Below, piece after piece: positions 16,177 to 17,911 of a DNA stretch of 17,911 nucleotides. Source of the DNA: an uncultured Bacillota bacterium (lineage in GTDB: Bacteria; Bacillota; Clostridia; Peptostreptococcales; Anaerovoracaceae); assembly GCA_946629205.1 (NCBI GenBank), contig CAMOXP010000008.1, forward strand, positions 1 through 17,911, written 5' to 3'. How positions within the stretch are numbered: the first letter of the stretch is position 1; each line of letters starts with the position of its first letter. The translations under genes and the position numbers were made by a program. The notes below the pieces were generated by a model. It saw nothing but the letters and a program-made list of their open reading frames with translations. It did not search any database and was not told the DNA's origin.

Positions 16177-16185
16177 TTGCAACAC
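16157..16185. repeat. Start-region repeat, copy A
   Basis: AAGATGTTAAT (16157-16167), CAG (16170-16172) and TTGCAACAC (16177-16185) recur in the same order and orientation at 16301-16325. Copy A spans the ribosome binding site edge, start codon and first codons of the minus-strand peptide. Confidence 0.85.
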
Positions 16186-16219
16186 CTCCTCTCTGTTGCC
16201 AGATTGGAAAGCAGCAACA
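16179..16219 (-). promoter_or_regulatory. Alternating hairpins in the peptide mRNA leader
   Basis: On the minus strand TGTTGC (16219-16214), GCAACA (16199-16194) and TGTTGC (16184-16179) follow each other. The middle element can pair with either flank over 6 bp. Pairing with the first leaves the ribosome binding site free; pairing with the second puts GAGAGGAGG in the hairpin loop and the spacer to ATG in the stem. Confidence 0.5.
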
Positions 16220-16224
16220 TGATA

Positions 16225-16253
16225 TTTATAACAAATATAGAAATAAATGTCAA
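16225..16253 (-). promoter_or_regulatory. Promoter of the small peptide mRNA
   Basis: On the minus strand TTGACA (16253-16248) and TATAAA (16230-16225) are separated by exactly 17 bases. The -10 is preceded by TGT, making it an extended -10. Transcription should start near 16220-16218, giving a leader of about 43 nt. Confidence 0.85.
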
Positions 16254-16262
16254 TTACGATTC

Positions 16263-16290
16263 TTGACTTTATTTGAGTTTTGATTATAAT
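16263..16290 (+). promoter_or_regulatory. Promoter of the antisense-like small RNA
   Basis: TTGACT (16263-16268) and a perfect TATAAT (16285-16290) are 16 bases apart. Its -35 box is 9 bases from the -35 box of the minus-strand peptide promoter, so the two promoters are back to back and may compete. Transcription should begin near 16297. Confidence 0.85.
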
Positions 16291-16296
16291 ATAAAC

Positions 16297-16360
16297 AGGC
16301 AAGATGTTAATGGCAGTTGCAACACATGAAGACTCGGAGTGGTGGCTCCGGGTTTTTCTT
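16297..16360 (+). ncRNA. Predicted ~60-nt regulatory RNA, putative antitoxin
   Basis: This short transcript is defined by a strong promoter and a strong intrinsic terminator with no open frame preceded by a ribosome binding site. Its 5' part (16301-16325) can pair with the peptide mRNA around the start codon: AAGATGTTAAT, then GG forming G-U pairs, CAG, and TTGCAACAC, with only AUGG of the mRNA left unpaired. Its 3' part (16325-16352) is complementary to the 3' hairpin of the peptide mRNA, and the two loops (UGGUGG and CCACCA) match fully. A trans-acting antitoxin RNA is the best explanation. The exact ends are inferred from the promoter and terminator. Confidence 0.75.
16301..16325. repeat. 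Start-region repeat, copy B
   Basis: AAGATGTTAAT (16301-16311), CAG (16314-16316) and TTGCAACAC (16317-16325) repeat 16157-16185. Copy B lacks the four bases CCAT, which are the start codon plus one base on the opposite strand, and has GG in place of AA. Confidence 0.85.
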
Positions 16361-16362
16361 TT
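16325..16362 (+). terminator. Intrinsic terminator of the small RNA (hairpin repeat, copy B)
   Basis: ACTCGGAG (16332-16339) pairs with CTCCGGGT (16346-16353), with one G-U pair, around the loop TGGTGG, and runs into TTTTTCTTTT (16353-16362). It is also the first convincing + strand terminator after pyrI, so it may end any read-through from the pyr operon. 16325-16352 repeats 16042-16068. Confidence 0.9.
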
Positions 16363-16387
16363 ACGCTAACCGGATTAATGATATAAT
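16360..16387 (+). promoter_or_regulatory. Promoter of the hydratase gene
   Basis: A perfect TATAAT (16382-16387) follows TTTACG (16360-16365) at 16 bases, just after the T-run of the small RNA terminator. Transcription would start near 16394, about 32 nt before the hydratase start. Confidence 0.65.
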
Positions 16388-16425
16388 CAAAAAGCACGGA
16401 TAGAACACCACAGGAGGCAAATGTT

Positions 16426-17911
16426 ATGAAACTTTACGAAAACGGCATTTATTTAGTAAATGGTACTGAGATCATTGAAGACAACGCTGAGGCGGCCGCG
16501 AAGCTGGCGGCAAAGGGCGTGGCAGCAGACAAAGCCAAGGCGGCAAAGGGCACGATGGCGTACAACATCCTGAAATCCCACAACACCTCGGGCAACATGG
16601 AAAAGCTGCAGATCAAGTTTGATAAAATGACGTCCCACGACATCACCTTCGTCGGGATCATCCAGACGGCCAGAGCGTCCGGACTGGAGAAGTTTCCGAT
16701 CCCGTACGTGCTGACCAACTGCCACAACAGCCTTTGCGCGGTGGGCGGCACGATCAATGAAGATGACCACATGTTTGGACTCTCCTGCGCTAGAAAGTAC
16801 GGCGGCGTATATGTTCCGCCTCATCAGGCAGTCATCCACCAGTACGCCCGTGAGATGCTGGCGGAAAGCGGCGCGATGATCCTGGGTTCGGATTCCCACA
16901 CCAGATACGGAGCCCTGGGAACCATGGCCATGGGAGAAGGCGGCCCGGAACTGGTCAAGCAGCTCCTCGAGCAGACCTATGACATCAACATGCCGGGCGT
17001 GATCGCGATCCACATGACAGGCGCACCTGCACCGGGCGTCGGACCGCAGGACGTGGCGCTGGCTATCATCGGTGAAGTATTCGGCTGCGGATACGTCAAC
17101 AACAAGGTCATGGAATTCGTCGGTCCGGGCGTGGCTTCCATGAGTGCAGACTTCAGGATCGGCGTCGATGTTATGACAACAGAAACGACCTGTCTGTCAT
17201 CCATCTGGGTCACAGACGAGAACATAGAAGAGTGGTACACCATCCACGGCAGACCGGAAGCTTACAAGAAACTGGCGCCGGCGGATGTGGCTTACTACGA
17301 CGGATGCGTAGAAATCGACCTGTCGGCCATCAAGCCGATGATCGCTATGCCGTTCCATCCGAGCAACACCTACACCATTGAAGACGTACAAAAGAATCTG
17401 GCGGACGTTCTCGCAGATGTTGAGAAGCGGGCGCTGGTCAGCCTGGACGGCCAGGTGGAATACAGCCTGCAGGACAAAATCAGAGATGGCAAGTTCTATG
17501 TTGAGCAGGGTATCATCGCAGGATGCGCCGGCGGCGGATTCGAAAACATCTGCGCAGCGGCGGACATCCTGAAGGGGAAATACATCGGAGCGGATGAATT
17601 CACGCTGAGCGTTTATCCGGCCAGTACGCCGGTCTACATGGAACTGCTCAAGAACGGCGCTGCCGCTACGATCCTCCAGTCCGGTGCGATCATGAAGACT
17701 GCCTTCTGCGGACCTTGCTTCGGCGCCGGAGACACACCGGCCAACAACGCATTCTCCATCCGCCATTCCACCAGAAACTTCCCGAACAGAGAGGGTTCCA
17801 AACTGCAGAACGGACAGATTTCGTCCGTTGCGCTCATGGACGCCCGTTCTATTGCGGCGACAGCGGCGAACAAAGGCTTCCTGACTGCGGCGACCGAAAT
17901 GGACTGCGAGA
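16426..17911 (+). CDS. Aconitase-family hydratase (YbhJ-like), 3' end outside window
   Basis: The first 495 codons of a gene that continues past the right edge. The protein has the aconitase-superfamily pattern: DSHTRYGALGT (D156, S157, H158), GCAGGGFENI (C367) where family members have the first [4Fe-4S] cysteine, and CGPCFGAGDTPANN (C428, C431) for the other two. The overall sequence looks like the YbhJ-type putative hydratases, about 750 residues long, so roughly a third is missing. The reaction is probably a reversible hydration or dehydration of a carboxylic acid, but the substrate is unknown. ATG 16426 follows AGGAGG (16412-16417); the nearby ATG at 16421 is out of frame. It has its own promoter and is separate from the pyr operon. 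Confidence 0.85.
   Translation, partial: MKLYENGIYLVNGTEIIEDNAEAAAKLAAKGVAADKAKAAKGTMAYNILKSHNTSGNMEKLQIKFDKMTSHDITFVGIIQTARASGLEKFPIPYVLTNCHNSLCAVGGTINEDDHMFGLSCARKYGGVYVPPHQAVIHQYAREMLAESGAMILGSDSHTRYGALGTMAMGEGGPELVKQLLEQTYDINMPGVIAIHMTGAPAPGVGPQDVALAIIGEVFGCGYVNNKVMEFVGPGVASMSADFRIGVDVMTTETTCLSSIWVTDENIEEWYTIHGRPEAYKKLAPADVAYYDGCVEIDLSAIKPMIAMPFHPSNTYTIEDVQKNLADVLADVEKRALVSLDGQVEYSLQDKIRDGKFYVEQGIIAGCAGGGFENICAAADILKGKYIGADEFTLSVYPASTPVYMELLKNGAAATILQSGAIMKTAFCGPCFGAGDTPANNAFSIRHSTRNFPNREGSKLQNGQISSVALMDARSIAATAANKGFLTAATEMDCE

Noticed and set aside
16041..16253. Another minus-strand frame across the same region, starting in the promoter
   Set aside because: No ribosome binding site, overlaps the promoter, and its product looks like a frame-shifted reading of the peptide gene and downstream DNA.
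16087..16302. Longer 71-residue minus-strand reading of the peptide gene
   Set aside because: Its start lies upstream of the consensus minus-strand promoter at 16253-16225, so it would not be on the transcript, and it has no ribosome binding site. ATG 16176 has an excellent one.

Overview
The window reads as a chromosomal segment of an anaerobic Firmicute of class Clostridia with a moderately GC-rich genome. The evidence is class IB dihydroorotate dehydrogenase (PyrD with PyrK), aspartate carbamoyltransferase as adjacent pyrB and pyrI genes, strong AGGAGG-type ribosome binding sites, a clostripain-family peptidase, and RsbV/RsbW-type partner switching. The species cannot be named from the sequence. 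All the larger genes lie on the + strand; the only minus-strand gene I support is a 29-residue peptide near 16.1 kb.

Layout. 1-2446: the tail of an unidentified gene, then an SMC/Rad50/YhaN-like ATPase. 2463-3377: an EamA-type transporter. 3397-8271: a membrane-anchored C11 (clostripain-like) peptidase, a four-helix membrane protein, a probable DUF6765 protein with an HxxxDxxxH motif, and an HdeD/DUF308-like membrane protein, all tightly spaced. 8369-9163: a STAS anti-anti-sigma protein and an RsbW-like ATPase, under their own promoter. 9216-10238: serine O-acetyltransferase with an unusual four-cysteine tail. 10343-16002: the pyrimidine operon pyrC-pyrK-pyrD-pyrF-pyrE-pyrB-pyrI, expressed from a consensus extended -10 promoter whose leader (about 23 nt) is too short for a PyrR attenuator. 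It encodes every step from carbamoyl phosphate plus aspartate to UMP. 16426 to the window end: the first 495 codons of an aconitase-family (YbhJ-like) hydratase.

The most interesting part is the AT-rich gap between pyrI and the hydratase (16003-16425). It has the layout of a divergent type I toxin-antitoxin locus. On the minus strand a consensus promoter and a near-perfect Shine-Dalgarno drive a 29-residue single-helix peptide. Back to back with it, on the + strand, a second promoter drives a predicted RNA of about 60 nt ending in a strong intrinsic terminator. This RNA is a degenerate direct repeat of two parts of the peptide gene, so, being transcribed in the opposite direction, it can pair with the peptide mRNA. 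Its 5' part covers the translation start in a 25-bp duplex that bulges out only AUGG. Its 3' part matches a 3' hairpin of the mRNA, with fully complementary six-base loops. The pairing topology resembles the par (Fst/RNA II) system of Gram-positive plasmids, but the two genes are divergent with separate terminators. The sequence layout is directly visible; toxicity and RNA regulation are inferred.
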